Positions 34,628-43,189 of a stretch of DNA of 64,000 bases are shown piece by piece. The translations under genes were made by a program, and so were the position numbers. Source of the stretch: Corallococcus caeni (lineage in GTDB: Bacteria; Myxococcota; Myxococcia; Myxococcales; Myxococcaceae); assembly GCF_036245865.1 (NCBI RefSeq), contig NZ_BTTW01000005.1, positions 372,001 through 436,000 of the forward strand, read 5' to 3'. The first letter of the stretch is position 1. Each line of letters starts with the position of its first letter. The notes below the pieces were generated by a model, which saw nothing but the letters and a program-made list of their open reading frames with translations, made no database searches and was not told the DNA's origin.

Positions 34628-36094
34628 ATGGCCTCGCTCGAACAGCTCGTCTTCGACAACACCTACGCCCGCCTGCCCCCCGGGTTCGCCGCCCGGGTGG
34701 CCCCCGCGCCCTTCCCGGACGCGCGCGTGGTGAGCGTGAACCCGGCGGGCTTGAGGCTGCTGGGGTTGGACGCGGAAGAGGCCGCGCGCCCGGAGTTCGC
34801 GCGCGTGTTCGGCGGGGCCACGCCGCTGCCCGGCATGGAGCCGCTGGCCATGGTCTACGCGGGGCACCAGTTCGGCGTGTACGTGCCGCGCCTGGGAGAC
34901 GGCCGCGCGCTGCTCCTGGGCGAGGTGCGCGCCCCGGACGGCGACAGGTGGGACCTGCACCTGAAGGGCGGCGGGCCCACGCCCTTCTCGCGCGGCGGTG
35001 ACGGGAGAGCGGTGCTGCGCTCCACCGTGCGCGAGTACCTGGCCGGCGAGGCCCTGCACGCGCTGGGCATCCCCACCACCCGCGCGCTGTGCATCCTGGG
35101 CAGCCAGACGCCGGTGTACCGCGAGGACGTGGAGACCGGCGCCATGCTGGTGCGCCTGGCCCCGTCGCACGTGCGCTTCGGCACCTTCGAGTACTTCCAC
35201 CACACCGAGCAGCCGGGCCACGTGGCCACGCTCGCGGACCACGTCATCGCCGGGCACTTCCCCCAGCTCGTGGGCCAGGAGGGCAGACACGCGCGCTTCT
35301 TCGCGGAGGTGATGGAGCGCACCGCGCAGCTCGTCGCGCGGTGGCAGGCGGTGGGCTTCGCGCACGGCGTGATGAACACCGACAACATGTCCGTCCTGGG
35401 GCTCACGCTGGACTACGGGCCCTACGGGTTCCTGGACGACTTCGACCCCGGCTTCATCTGCAACCACTCCGACCCGCAGGGCCGCTACGCGTTCGACCAG
35501 CAGCCGCGCGTCGCGCTGTGGAACCTGGCCTGCCTGGGCGAAGCGCTGCTCACGCTCATCACCGAGGACGAAGCGCGCGCCACGCTGGCCCTCTTCCAGC
35601 CCACGTTCGCCCGCCACTTCCTCGCGCGCATGCGGGAGAAGCTGGGCCTGACGCAAGCGCGCGACGAGGACCGCGAGCTGGTGCAGGACCTGTTCGGGCT
35701 GATGGCCGGCTCGCACGTGGACTACACGCGCTTCTTCCGCGCGCTGAACCGGTTCGACTCCAGCGAGGGCGCGCGCAACGACGCCCTGCGCGACCACTTC
35801 CTGCCGCCGGAGGGCTTCGACGCGTGGGCCGCGCACTACCGGGCGCGGCTGGAGTCCGAGGGCAGCGTGGACGGCGAGCGCCACGCGCGCCTGGACCGCG
35901 TCAACCCGAAGTACGTCCTGCGCAACTGGGTGGCGCAGCAGGCCATCGCCCGCGCGCAGGAGGGCGACTTCGCGGAGGTGGACCGCGTGCTCGCGCTGGT
36001 GTCCGCGCCCTTCGACGAACACCCCGGCCGGGAGTCCTACGCGGAAGCTCCGCCCACGTGGGGACGGCACCTCGTGGTGAGCTGCAGCTCCTGA
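34628..36094 (+). CDS. selO: SelO-family protein AMPylase
   Basis: A 488-residue pseudokinase-fold protein that transfers AMP to Ser/Thr/Tyr residues of target proteins in known family members. The nucleotide loop is [16 protein letters not shown]; the following [25 protein letters not shown] and the [25 protein letters not shown] block are SelO hallmarks. It ends in SCSS; animal SelO has selenocysteine near this position, whereas bacterial ones have Cys. SelO AMPylates glutaredoxin and related redox proteins, consistent with the adjacent GST. ATG at 34628 is preferred over TTG at 34613. Confidence 0.92.
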   Translation: [488 protein letters not shown]

Positions 36095-36186
36095 CGCGGC
36101 GGCACAACGGGTCGCCGGACAGGGGGGCAGGCGGGCAGGCGCACGCGAGCGGGAATCCCCGGCGCGCGGTGCCTAGCTTGGAAGGC

Positions 36187-36687
36187 ATGATCGAACCTCT
36201 CGCTCCGCCCCGCATCGTGTTCCGTGCCCTGGGTCCCGGCCTCGTCGGCGCCGCCGCGCTGACGCTGGTGCACGAGAGCGCCCGGCGCGTGTTGAAGCAC
36301 CCGCCGCGCATGGACGTGCTGGGCATGCGCTCCCTGGAGAAGGGCATCCGCTTCTTCGGCGGCGAGCCCGCGAAGGGGCGCCGGCTGCACCGTCAGACAT
36401 TGGCGGGAGACCTCCTGTCCAACGGCCTCTTCTTCTCGCTGGTGGCGCTGGGACGTCCCAAGCGGCCCTATCTGCGCGGCGCGGTGCTGGGTCTGCTCGC
36501 CGGCCTGGGCGCGGTGGTGCTGCCCCCGAAGCTGGGGCTGGGCCGGGCACCCTCCCAGGCCCGTCCGTCCACGTCCCTGCTCACCGTGGCCTGGTACACG
36601 CTGGGGGGTCTGGCCGCGGCCCGCGCGACACGGAAGCTGGTGGCGCGCCATGAGTCAGCGCTGCCCCTGCATCAACGCGAGCAGTGA
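36187..36687 (+). CDS. Hypothetical membrane protein
   Basis: A 166-residue protein with about four hydrophobic segments: GPGLVGAAALTLV, LLSNGLFFSLVALG, RGAVLGLLAGLGAVVLP and LLTVAWYTLGGLAAA. The motif MDVLGMRSLEKGIRFFG between the first two is hydrophilic and conserved-looking. No family was recognised. It follows selO by 92 bp on the same strand and precedes the gene at 36727 by 39 bp. Confidence 0.6.
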   Translation: MIEPLAPPRIVFRALGPGLVGAAALTLVHESARRVLKHPPRMDVLGMRSLEKGIRFFGGEPAKGRRLHRQTLAGDLLSNGLFFSLVALGRPKRPYLRGAVLGLLAGLGAVVLPPKLGLGRAPSQARPSTSLLTVAWYTLGGLAAARATRKLVARHESALPLHQREQ

Positions 36688-36726
36688 GTGGAAGGGATTG
36701 CAGGCGGTGGACTACAAGTCCCCGCG

Positions 36727-37041
36727 ATGCATTCCATCAACATCCCGTCCGGGGAGCTGAACGAGTTCGACCTGCCACCGGTCTGTGTCGTCACCGGTGA
36801 GCGGGAGGGCGTGGTCTTCAAGCCGGTGAAGTTCTCCTGGTATCCGCGCTGGATCGGCCTGCTCGTCCTCTTCAACCTGCTCATCGCCATCATCGTCGCC
36901 TCCGCGATGACGAAGCGGGTGAAGGGGACCCTTCCCTTCACGGAAGAGGCCTGGAGCCGGTGGAAGCGCGGGCCAGGGTTGGCGAGTGAAACTCCCGGTC
37001 CGGGGGCACTTGCCGGAGTCGGAAGGGCGACCCCAGCCTGA
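36727..37041 (+). CDS. Small membrane protein, possibly C-terminally truncated
   Basis: A 104-residue protein. An N-terminal soluble part (DLPPVCVVTGEREGVVFKPV) is followed by one clear transmembrane helix (WIGLLVLFNLLIAIIVASAM) and a short basic loop (TKRVKG). The last 25 residues are Gly/Pro/Ala-rich low complexity unlike the rest. Proteins starting this way often continue with a second membrane helix, so the end may be the result of a deletion or frameshift; that is inference. The stop is 6 bp before the pyrophosphatase start, making co-transcription likely. Confidence 0.55.
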   Translation: MHSINIPSGELNEFDLPPVCVVTGEREGVVFKPVKFSWYPRWIGLLVLFNLLIAIIVASAMTKRVKGTLPFTEEAWSRWKRGPGLASETPGPGALAGVGRATPA

Positions 37042-37047
37042 GGGTCC

Positions 37048-37587
37048 ATGGCCACCGACTTCACCCGCCTGCCGCTGCGCGGCGAACAGGATGCGTTGCA
37101 CGTCGTCGTCGAATCGCCCCGCGGTTCGACGGTGAAGCTCAAATACGACTCGAAGCTCCAGGCCTTCATGCTGTCCCGGCCGCTCACGCGCGGCTTCCGC
37201 TACCCGTTCGACTGGGGCTTCATCCCCAGCACGAAGGGCCCGGACGGGGACCCGCTGGACGCGCTGGTGTACTGGGACGTGCCCACCTGGCCCGGCGTGG
37301 TGCTGCCCTGCCGCGCGCTGGGCGTGCTCCAGGTGGACCAGAAGAAGCGGGACTCGAAGAGCGGCGAGCGCGAGCGCAATGACCGCCTGCTGCTCGTGCC
37401 GGTGAACGCCACCCGCTCGGACCACCTCAACTCCTATCAGGACCTGTCCCAGCGCGAGCGCGAGGAGCTGGAGCACTTCTTCCTCGCGGTGGTGCACTTC
37501 GCGGACAAGGACGCGCGCATCCTCGGCTGGGATGGCCCGGACGCCGCCGAGCGCATGGTCCGGCAGTACGCCCTGAAGGAGGACTGA
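37048..37587 (+). CDS. ppa: Family I inorganic pyrophosphatase
   Basis: A 179-residue soluble enzyme hydrolysing pyrophosphate to phosphate. Active-site features are VVVESPRGSTVKLKYD, the FRYPFDWGFIP segment and DGDPLDALV, which matches the D-x-D-P-x-D metal signature. A short variable loop (KKRDSKSGERERNDRLL) contains the usual Asp/Lys contacts. The gene is 6 bp downstream of 36727 and 6 bp upstream of the CHAD gene, a tight operon. The adjacency of a polyphosphate-binding domain suggests phosphate/polyphosphate homeostasis. Confidence 0.92.
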   Translation: MATDFTRLPLRGEQDALHVVVESPRGSTVKLKYDSKLQAFMLSRPLTRGFRYPFDWGFIPSTKGPDGDPLDALVYWDVPTWPGVVLPCRALGVLQVDQKKRDSKSGERERNDRLLLVPVNATRSDHLNSYQDLSQREREELEHFFLAVVHFADKDARILGWDGPDAAERMVRQYALKED

Positions 37588-37593
37588 CGCGCC

Positions 37594-38481
37594 ATGCCCC
37601 CTCCCACTCCCATCCGGGGCCTGGGCCCCGACACCGCGCTGGGCGACGCCGCCCGCCGCATCCTCGCCGGCCGGCTCGCCGACGTGCGCCATCCCGAGGC
37701 CCAGCTGGACGGAGCGCTGGACGAGGACGGCGTGCACGACATGCGCGTGGCCACCCGCCGCCTGCGCGCCGCGCTCCAGGTGTTCCAGGCCACCGGCAAG
37801 CTCACCCGGCTGGAGACAGACGTGAAGCGCCTCCAGGACGCGCTGGGCGACGTGCGCGACCTGCACGTCCAGGACCAGTGGCTGGACACCGCCGCGAAGG
37901 GGAAGAAGGACGCGGACAAGGCGCTGGCCGGCCTGCGCCAGTCCCACCTGTCCGGACTGAAGGCCAAGGAGAAGAAGCTGCGCGCGGAGCTGGAGCGCTG
38001 GACGGACCGCACCGTGCCGCGCCTGCTGAAGAAGCTGGACTCGCTGGAGGACGCCCACCGCTTCGCCGGCAAGCGCGTGCGAAGCCACCTGCGCCAGCGC
38101 CTGCGCCGCGTGGAGAAGCGCCTGGAGCGCTACGCGGACGCGCCCGACGCCGCGTCCGCGCACGCCCTGCGCAAGGACCTCAAGAAGCTGCGCTACGAAT
38201 TGGAGATCTTCCAGCCCGCCTTCCGCCGCACTGTGGGCGCGCTGCTGGAGGTCCTGGTGCCCCTGCAGGACGGCCTGGGAGAACTGCACGACGCGGACGT
38301 GCGCCTGGAGCTCTTCGAGCGCGCCGCCGCGGAGGCCCCGCCCGGCCAGCGCAAGGCCGCCCGCAAGCTGCTGCCCCAGGCCCGCGACGAGCGCGCGGAG
38401 CGCTCCGAGCAGATCGCCCGCGAGGTGCAGCGCTGGCACGCGGAGGCCATCCCCAAGCGGCTGCGCAAGGCGCTGACCTGA
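37594..38481 (+). CDS. CHAD-domain protein
   Basis: A 295-residue all-helical protein with conserved His and basic residues of the CHAD domain: VHDMRVATRRLRAAL near residue 50 and LRKDLKKLRYELEIF near 195, each facing a basic channel. Isolated CHAD domains bind inorganic polyphosphate. It is the last gene of the pyrophosphatase operon and is followed by a strong hairpin. Confidence 0.88.
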   Translation: MPPPTPIRGLGPDTALGDAARRILAGRLADVRHPEAQLDGALDEDGVHDMRVATRRLRAALQVFQATGKLTRLETDVKRLQDALGDVRDLHVQDQWLDTAAKGKKDADKALAGLRQSHLSGLKAKEKKLRAELERWTDRTVPRLLKKLDSLEDAHRFAGKRVRSHLRQRLRRVEKRLERYADAPDAASAHALRKDLKKLRYELEIFQPAFRRTVGALLEVLVPLQDGLGELHDADVRLELFERAAAEAPPGQRKAARKLLPQARDERAERSEQIAREVQRWHAEAIPKRLRKALT

Positions 38482-38508
38482 CGCGACCGCCCGTTTCCGC
38501 ACACCCGC

Positions 38509-38540
38509 CGCCCCGGTCCCCTGGTGTGGGGGCCGGGGCG
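38509..38540 (+). terminator. Stable hairpin downstream of the CHAD gene
   Basis: The arms CGCCCCGGTCCC and GGGGCCGGGGCG pair over 12 positions (one T-G pair) around an 8-base loop, 28 bp after the CHAD stop. There is no T run afterwards, so it may be a processing barrier or factor-assisted terminator. Confidence 0.5.
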
Positions 38541-38626
38541 TGCCTACATCCCTGCTGGATGTGATCCGCCCTGTGCCCGGGTCGGAGGCCAGGCAACCCT
38601 CCCTTCAGGGCACCCGGAAGAAGTGT

Positions 38627-38660
38627 CGGAACCCCCCGCTGTAAAAACTGCCGGGTTCCG
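38627..38660. promoter_or_regulatory. Dyad upstream of the sigma-54 promoter (candidate enhancer)
   Basis: CGGAACCC (38627-38634) and GGGTTCCG (38653-38660) form an 8-bp inverted repeat with an AT-rich centre (TGTAAAAACT). Its centre is about 80-95 bp upstream of the -24 element, the usual distance for a bacterial enhancer-binding protein site. No binding protein is identified. Confidence 0.45.
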
Positions 38661-38724
38661 CCCTAAGCATTGAGGCTCTTTCGCGCAAGTCACCGGAATC
38701 ATTGAAGTTGCCCGGCGGCTGGCA

Positions 38725-38741
38725 TTGGCCCGTGCGTTGCT
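38725..38741 (+). promoter_or_regulatory. Sigma-54 (-24/-12) promoter
   Basis: TGGCCCGTGCGTTGCT (38726-38741) matches the consensus TGGCACGNNNNTTGCW at every position but one, with the exact GG-N10-GC spacing. The predicted start is near 38752, giving a leader of about 50 bp before the sigma-factor gene. In M. xanthus many starvation and developmental genes depend on sigma-54, so this gene is likely switched on by an enhancer-binding protein. Confidence 0.72.
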
Positions 38742-38804
38742 AAAGGTCTCCCCGTCGCAGCAAACGGCGGTCACACACCCCGCCCTCTTCCCCGAGAGAC
38801 CCCC

Positions 38805-39695
38805 ATGCAGGCTTCCAACTCCTTCTCTTCCGCTGACTCGCTCTCCACGTACCTCTCGGAGATCAACCAGTACCCGCTGCTCAACCCGCAGGACGAGCAG
38901 TCGCTGTCGCGCGCCTTCCGCGCGGGTGACCTGTCCGCGGGTCACCGGCTGGTGACGAGCAACCTGCGCTTCGTGGTGAAGGTCGCCTACGAGTACCGCT
39001 CCTACGGCCTGAAGATGTCCGACCTCATCCAGGAGGCGAACATCGGCCTGATGAAGGCGGTGCAGAAGTTCGACCCGGAGAAGGGCATCCGCCTCATCTC
39101 CTACGCGGTGTGGTGGATCCGCGCGTACATCCAGAACTACGTGCTCCGCAACTGGAGCCTGGTGAAGCTGGGCACCACGCAGGCGCAGCGCCGGCTGTTC
39201 TTCAGCCTGGCCCGCACGCGCCGCGAGCTGGAGAAGCTGGGCGCCGGCGAGGGCGGCCACATCGTCAACGCGGATGAGATCGCCAAGAAGCTGAACGTGA
39301 AGCCCGCGGAAGTGCGTGAGATGGAGCAGCGCATGGGCGGCCGGGACCTGTCCCTGGACGCGCCGGTGGGCGAGGACGGCGACGCCACGCACCTGGACTT
39401 CGTGGAGTCGGAGGCCGCCTCCCACGCGGACGAGGTCGCCGACCGGCAGCAGGCGGGCCTCACCCGCACGCTGGTGCAGCGCGCGCTGATGCGCCTGGAT
39501 CCGCGCGAGCGCTTCATCATCGAGCAGCGCGTGATGAGCGACTCCGAGATGACCCTGAGCGAGCTGGGCGAGCACTTCGGCTTCTCCCGCGAGCGCGCCC
39601 GCCAGCTGGAGATCCGCGCCAAGGACAAGCTGAAGGCGGAGCTGGCCAACCTGATGGCCGAGGCCGGGCTGGACCAGGCCGAGCTGGCCGCGTAA
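38805..39695 (+). CDS. RpoH-like alternative sigma factor (SigC-type)
   Basis: A 296-residue sigma-70 family factor. Region 2 contains [20 protein letters not shown] and [19 protein letters not shown], then [20 protein letters not shown]. Next is [18 protein letters not shown], the RpoH box. Region 4 ([27 protein letters not shown]) binds the -35 element. The length fits M. xanthus SigC, an RpoH-like factor made early in development, but the true heat-shock sigma is an alternative. Region 1.1 is absent. The gene is preceded by a sigma-54 promoter and followed by a long hairpin, so it is probably monocistronic. Confidence 0.88.
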   Translation: MQASNSFSSADSLSTYLSEINQYPLLNPQDEQSLSRAFRAGDLSAGHRLVTSNLRFVVKVAYEYRSYGLKMSDLIQEANIGLMKAVQKFDPEKGIRLISYAVWWIRAYIQNYVLRNWSLVKLGTTQAQRRLFFSLARTRRELEKLGAGEGGHIVNADEIAKKLNVKPAEVREMEQRMGGRDLSLDAPVGEDGDATHLDFVESEAASHADEVADRQQAGLTRTLVQRALMRLDPRERFIIEQRVMSDSEMTLSELGEHFGFSRERARQLEIRAKDKLKAELANLMAEAGLDQAELAA

Positions 39696-39729
39696 CGCGC
39701 AAGGCACGGCCTTCAAGGCTGCGACACTT

Positions 39730-39777
39730 CACGGCCCCGGACCCTCGCGTTGGGAAGCGCGAAGGCACGGGGCCGTG
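39730..39777. terminator. Bidirectional hairpin between convergent genes
   Basis: CACGGCCCCG and CGGGGCCGTG form a perfect 10-bp outer stem; inner bases CTCGCG and CGCGA pair further. It lies between the sigma gene and the convergent lipoprotein gene. The downstream T tract is weak (TCTTTCTTCTC some 15 bp on). Confidence 0.6.
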
Positions 39778-39799
39778 GCATGTCCGGCGTCTTTCTTCT

Positions 39800-40666
39800 C
39801 TACCGGGGCACGCCGGGCGAGGACTCGCCGCTCTCCGGCGCGGCGGGCGCGGCCGGCTGCGCGCGGGACGTGGCGTCGATGCGCAGGGCCTGCGGCTCGC
39901 CGCTGTTCGCGTCCGTGCGGTAGGAGGCCCGGACCTGCGCGCCCTCCTGGATGTCCGCCGCGCTCGCGGCCCGGCCGTCCACCTGTACCTGCGTGCCGGG
40001 GCCCACCTTCAGGCGCAGCTGGGGTTCGCCGGCCTGGCTCACCAGCACCTCCTGGGCGCTCGCGCTCAGCACGTCACCGGAGACCTGCTGCTCCTGCTGC
40101 TGCACGGCCTGCGTGTTCCGCGCGGGCGCGGCCTGCGTGTTCCGAGCGATGGCGGCCTGCTGCGTGGCGGCGTTCTGGTTCGCGGCCTGCTGCTGCTGGG
40201 CGCTCTGCTGGGCGAGGCGCTGGTTCGCGGCGGCGCTGTCGTTGGAGGCCTGCTGCTGCTGGCTGGCGAAGTTCTGCTGCGCCTGGCGCTGGGCCTGCAG
40301 CGCGCTGGCCTGGGCCTGCTGGGCCACGGACTGGGCCTGCTGGGTGCGCGCCTGCGCCTGCTGCTGGCTGGACTGGGCCTCCTGGGCCTCCTTCTGGGCC
40401 TTGGCCTGGGCCTCCTGGAGCTCCTGCTGCTTGTGCTGCACGTCCTCCTGGGCGCGGGCGGCCTCGCGCTGCTGGCTGGAGGCCTCCTTCTGCGCGTCGC
40501 GCGCGTCGTCGAAGGCCTTCTCCGACTGGGCCTGGGCCTGTTCCACCTGCTGTCCTGGCGTGTTCTCCGCACGGTCCTGGCGGGAGCGGTCTCCGTCCTG
40601 GCAGGCGGTGGTGCCCAACGTCAGTGCGGCGACTCCGGCACCCAGCCATGCTGCGCGCGATTTCAT
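39800..40666 (-). CDS. Ala/Gln-rich coiled-coil lipoprotein
   Basis: A 288-residue protein with a lipoprotein signal (ALTLGTTACQ). Residues 40-190 are a long Gln/Ala-rich heptad-like helix (QQREAARAQEDVQHKQQELQ and similar), predicted to be a coiled coil spanning the periplasm. A small C-terminal beta domain at about 195-270 (LRLKVGPGTQVQVDGRAAS, VRASYRTDANSGEPQALRI) resembles the single-strand beta domains of DUF5666-like proteins. No enzymatic motif is seen. A structural tether between membrane and wall is plausible. Confidence 0.7.
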   Translation of the reverse strand: MKSRAAWLGAGVAALTLGTTACQDGDRSRQDRAENTPGQQVEQAQAQSEKAFDDARDAQKEASSQQREAARAQEDVQHKQQELQEAQAKAQKEAQEAQSSQQQAQARTQQAQSVAQQAQASALQAQRQAQQNFASQQQQASNDSAAANQRLAQQSAQQQQAANQNAATQQAAIARNTQAAPARNTQAVQQQEQQVSGDVLSASAQEVLVSQAGEPQLRLKVGPGTQVQVDGRAASAADIQEGAQVRASYRTDANSGEPQALRIDATSRAQPAAPAAPESGESSPGVPR

Positions 40667-40825
40667 GGGGTTCTCCTGTCAAAGGGATGACAGGGCAAAG
40701 ATGGCGAGCGCTCGCGAGGCGCCAAGCCATGGCACCGCGAGCGCCCGCCCGTCCGCCCGCCCTGCGGCAGGCGCTCACTTTGGGGCTACCGCGTCCGGAG
40801 GAATGGCGATAAGGGGCGCCCCCCC

Positions 40826-42082
40826 ATGCGCGCCTGCGGACTCGACTTCGGAACCAGCAACACCGCCCTGGCCCTGCCGGACGGCACCGTGTTGCCGCTG
40901 CAGCCCCACACCCCGGAGCCCCGGCTGTTCCGCTCCGTGCTCTTCTTCGCGGAGGACGAGCGGGAGGTCTTCACGGGCGCGGACGCCATCCAGCGCTACC
41001 TGGAGGACAACAACGGCCGGTTCATCCAGTCCGTGAAGTCCTTCCTGCACAGCTCGTCCTTCCGGGCCACGCAGGTGAAGGGGCGCACGTTCACCATCGA
41101 GGACCTGGTGGCCATCCTCCTGCGCCGCGTGCGCGAGGCGGCCGGGGCGCACCTGGGCGAGGCGCCGGACGCGGTGGTGCTGGGCCGGCCCGCGGTCTTC
41201 ACGCCGGATGCGGAGGCGGACGCGCTGGCGGAGAAGCGCCTGCGCAAGGCGGCGGAGCTGGCGGGCTTCACGCACGTGCAGTTCCTCATCGAGCCCATCG
41301 CGGCGGCGCTCGCGTACGAGGCGCGGCTGCAGAAGGACGAGCTGGTGCTGGTGGCGGACTTCGGCGCCGGCACGACGGACCTGACGCTGATGCGGCTGGG
41401 CCCGTCGCGGCGGGGGAACCTGGACCGGCGGCCGGACGTGGTGGGCTCCACGGGTGTGCGCATCGGTGGTGACCGCTTCGACGCGGAGATCATGCGGCAC
41501 AAGCTGTTGCCGCGCTTCGGGGCGGGGTCCACGTACAAGGTGAAGGGCTTCAGCCACAAGCGGCTGCCCATTCCGCAGCACGTGCTGGCGAAGCTGCTCA
41601 ACTGGCACGAGATGTCCTTCATCCGGGAGAAGTCCACGCAGGAGCTGCTGGAGGTGATGCTCGACACGAGCGACCACCCGGCGGAGATTCAAGCGCTCTA
41701 CGACCTGGTGATGGACAACCTGGGCTACCGGCTGTTCCGGTCCATTGAAGCGGCGAAGGTGAAGCTGTCCAGCGAGGCGCAGGCGACCATCGACTTCGAC
41801 GAGGCGCGCATCCACCTGCACGAGCCGATGACGCGCGGGGAGTTCGAGACGGCGGGCCGCACGTTGTTGGATGAACTGTCGCAGTGCACGGAGGGGCTGT
41901 TGGCGAAGCACCCGGAGGCCAGGGACATTGACGCGGTCTTCCTGACGGGAGGTTCGTCGCAGATTCCGGCGGTGCGGGAGCTGTACGTGAAGCGCTTCGG
42001 AGAGGAGCGCGTGCGCACGGCGGACGCCTTCACCTCCGTGGCGGAGGGCCTGGGCCGCGCGTCCGCGTGGCTGACGGGGTGA
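40826..42082 (+). CDS. yegD: Hsp70-family ATPase without substrate domain (YegD-like)
   Basis: A 418-residue actin-fold ATPase. Phosphate 1 is GLDFGTSNTALAL, phosphate 2 is VADFGAGTTDLTL, and the adenosine motif is VFLTGGSSQIPAVREL. An insertion (RHKLLPRFGAGSTYKVKG) follows the middle part, as in YegD. The C-terminal peptide-binding domain of DnaK is absent, so it is a truncated chaperone-like ATPase of unknown client. Two small genes follow at 3 and 26 bp, apparently an operon. Confidence 0.88.
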   Translation: MRACGLDFGTSNTALALPDGTVLPLQPHTPEPRLFRSVLFFAEDEREVFTGADAIQRYLEDNNGRFIQSVKSFLHSSSFRATQVKGRTFTIEDLVAILLRRVREAAGAHLGEAPDAVVLGRPAVFTPDAEADALAEKRLRKAAELAGFTHVQFLIEPIAAALAYEARLQKDELVLVADFGAGTTDLTLMRLGPSRRGNLDRRPDVVGSTGVRIGGDRFDAEIMRHKLLPRFGAGSTYKVKGFSHKRLPIPQHVLAKLLNWHEMSFIREKSTQELLEVMLDTSDHPAEIQALYDLVMDNLGYRLFRSIEAAKVKLSSEAQATIDFDEARIHLHEPMTRGEFETAGRTLLDELSQCTEGLLAKHPEARDIDAVFLTGGSSQIPAVRELYVKRFGEERVRTADAFTSVAEGLGRASAWLTG

Positions 42083-42085
42083 ACC

Positions 42086-42571
42086 ATGGCGGGACAGGCA
42101 GCACGGCGACGGTGGCTTCCAGTCGCGGTCGTGCTGTCCCTGCCCACGGCGTGTGTCGGGCCCACGGACCGGACCGTGGTCACGGGGCGGATCCTTCCGA
42201 AGCAGATCCGCTTCGTGACGCTCCGGGAAGCAACGCCAGGGGAGGAAGGCGGTCAGCGCTCCGCCTGTGTCCACATCCGGATTACTCGCGCCAACACAAG
42301 CGAGTCAGTGCTGTGCAGGTTCGGCGTTGAGACGCCTCTGCGAACCCATGAGGGTGTCATCTCCCTACCGCTGGCGCAGCGCATCGCGGCGGACCGTATC
42401 AACGAGGCTTCCCAGGCGGTCTTCAGCTCCGCCACCCTCGACTCACCGCTCGGAATGCTTTGTGAGTTGATGAAGGCACAGCTTAGAACGACCTTCGAGG
42501 CGTCCCTTGCCGGAGCCCGATTCAGGGCGCAATGCGATGAGCGGGCGCCTCCCGTGCTGTTGGGAACGTGA
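42086..42571 (+). CDS. Hypothetical lipoprotein
   Basis: A 161-residue protein with an Arg-rich start and lipobox (VVLSLPTACVG). The mature part has four further cysteines (SACVH, LCRF, LCEL, QCDE) that could form two disulfides, and mixed beta/alpha character. No family is recognised. It begins 3 bp after the Hsp70-like gene and is followed by another small gene. Confidence 0.6.
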   Translation: MAGQAARRRWLPVAVVLSLPTACVGPTDRTVVTGRILPKQIRFVTLREATPGEEGGQRSACVHIRITRANTSESVLCRFGVETPLRTHEGVISLPLAQRIAADRINEASQAVFSSATLDSPLGMLCELMKAQLRTTFEASLAGARFRAQCDERAPPVLLGT

Positions 42572-42597
42572 ATCTCTGACGCTGGAGCCATCGCGCC

Positions 42598-43167
42598 ATG
42601 CCACCCAGCACGAATGAACTGCTGACCCTCGTTCGCCACTACTGGCCTGCTTCGTACGAGGAGTCCCTGGACGACGCCCATCCTGAGCTCAAGCGTCGCC
42701 GAGAGCGTTGGGCGCAGATGCGACAGCAGAACGAGCGCTGGGAGGACTTCCGGCGGCAGCTGGGCATGCGTCTTCCAGACTTCACGCTGGCGGAAGCAAG
42801 CACGACCTCCCAGGCATCCTTGCGCTGCGCCGTCTATCCCGCGAAGGGAATCCCCATGCAGCCCGTGCCCTGGGTCCTCGTGGGCTGCATGAGCATCCTG
42901 GCGCCGGTCTACACGGTGTATGGACTGACGTTCGACTACGAGGGACGCAAGCGCGGCAAAGCCCACCTGCACCTGCCGCCCCTGCCCGCGGCCATGAGTG
43001 ACACCGCGAGCATCATCGCCCTGGAACTCGAGGCCCACTTCCACGTCACGGCGCTCCCGCCCGAAGTCGCGGCCCTTCCCGTCCCCGTCACCGTGGAGTG
43101 GACGCGTCCACCCCGGACCACCCTGTTCGACGCGCTCTTCGACAGCGAGCCCACCATCGTCCCGTGA
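42598..43167 (+). CDS. Hypothetical soluble protein
   Basis: A 189-residue protein of unknown family. The N-terminal 60 residues are helical and charged (HPELKRRRERWAQMRQQNERWEDF); the rest mixes strands and helices, with a short hydrophobic segment (PWVLVGCMSILAPVYTVYGLTF) that could be a buried core or a weak membrane helix. It is convergent with the lipoprotein gene at 43190 (22-bp gap). An immunity-type protein is one possibility, but nothing proves it. Confidence 0.55.
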   Translation: MPPSTNELLTLVRHYWPASYEESLDDAHPELKRRRERWAQMRQQNERWEDFRRQLGMRLPDFTLAEASTTSQASLRCAVYPAKGIPMQPVPWVLVGCMSILAPVYTVYGLTFDYEGRKRGKAHLHLPPLPAAMSDTASIIALELEAHFHVTALPPEVAALPVPVTVEWTRPPRTTLFDALFDSEPTIVP

Positions 43168-43189
43168 CGCGTGGGACGAATGAGCCCAG

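Noticed and set aside
42086-43167. Toxin-immunity pair next to the Hsp70-like gene
   Set aside because: Neither small protein shows a toxin or immunity motif and the gene order is not diagnostic.
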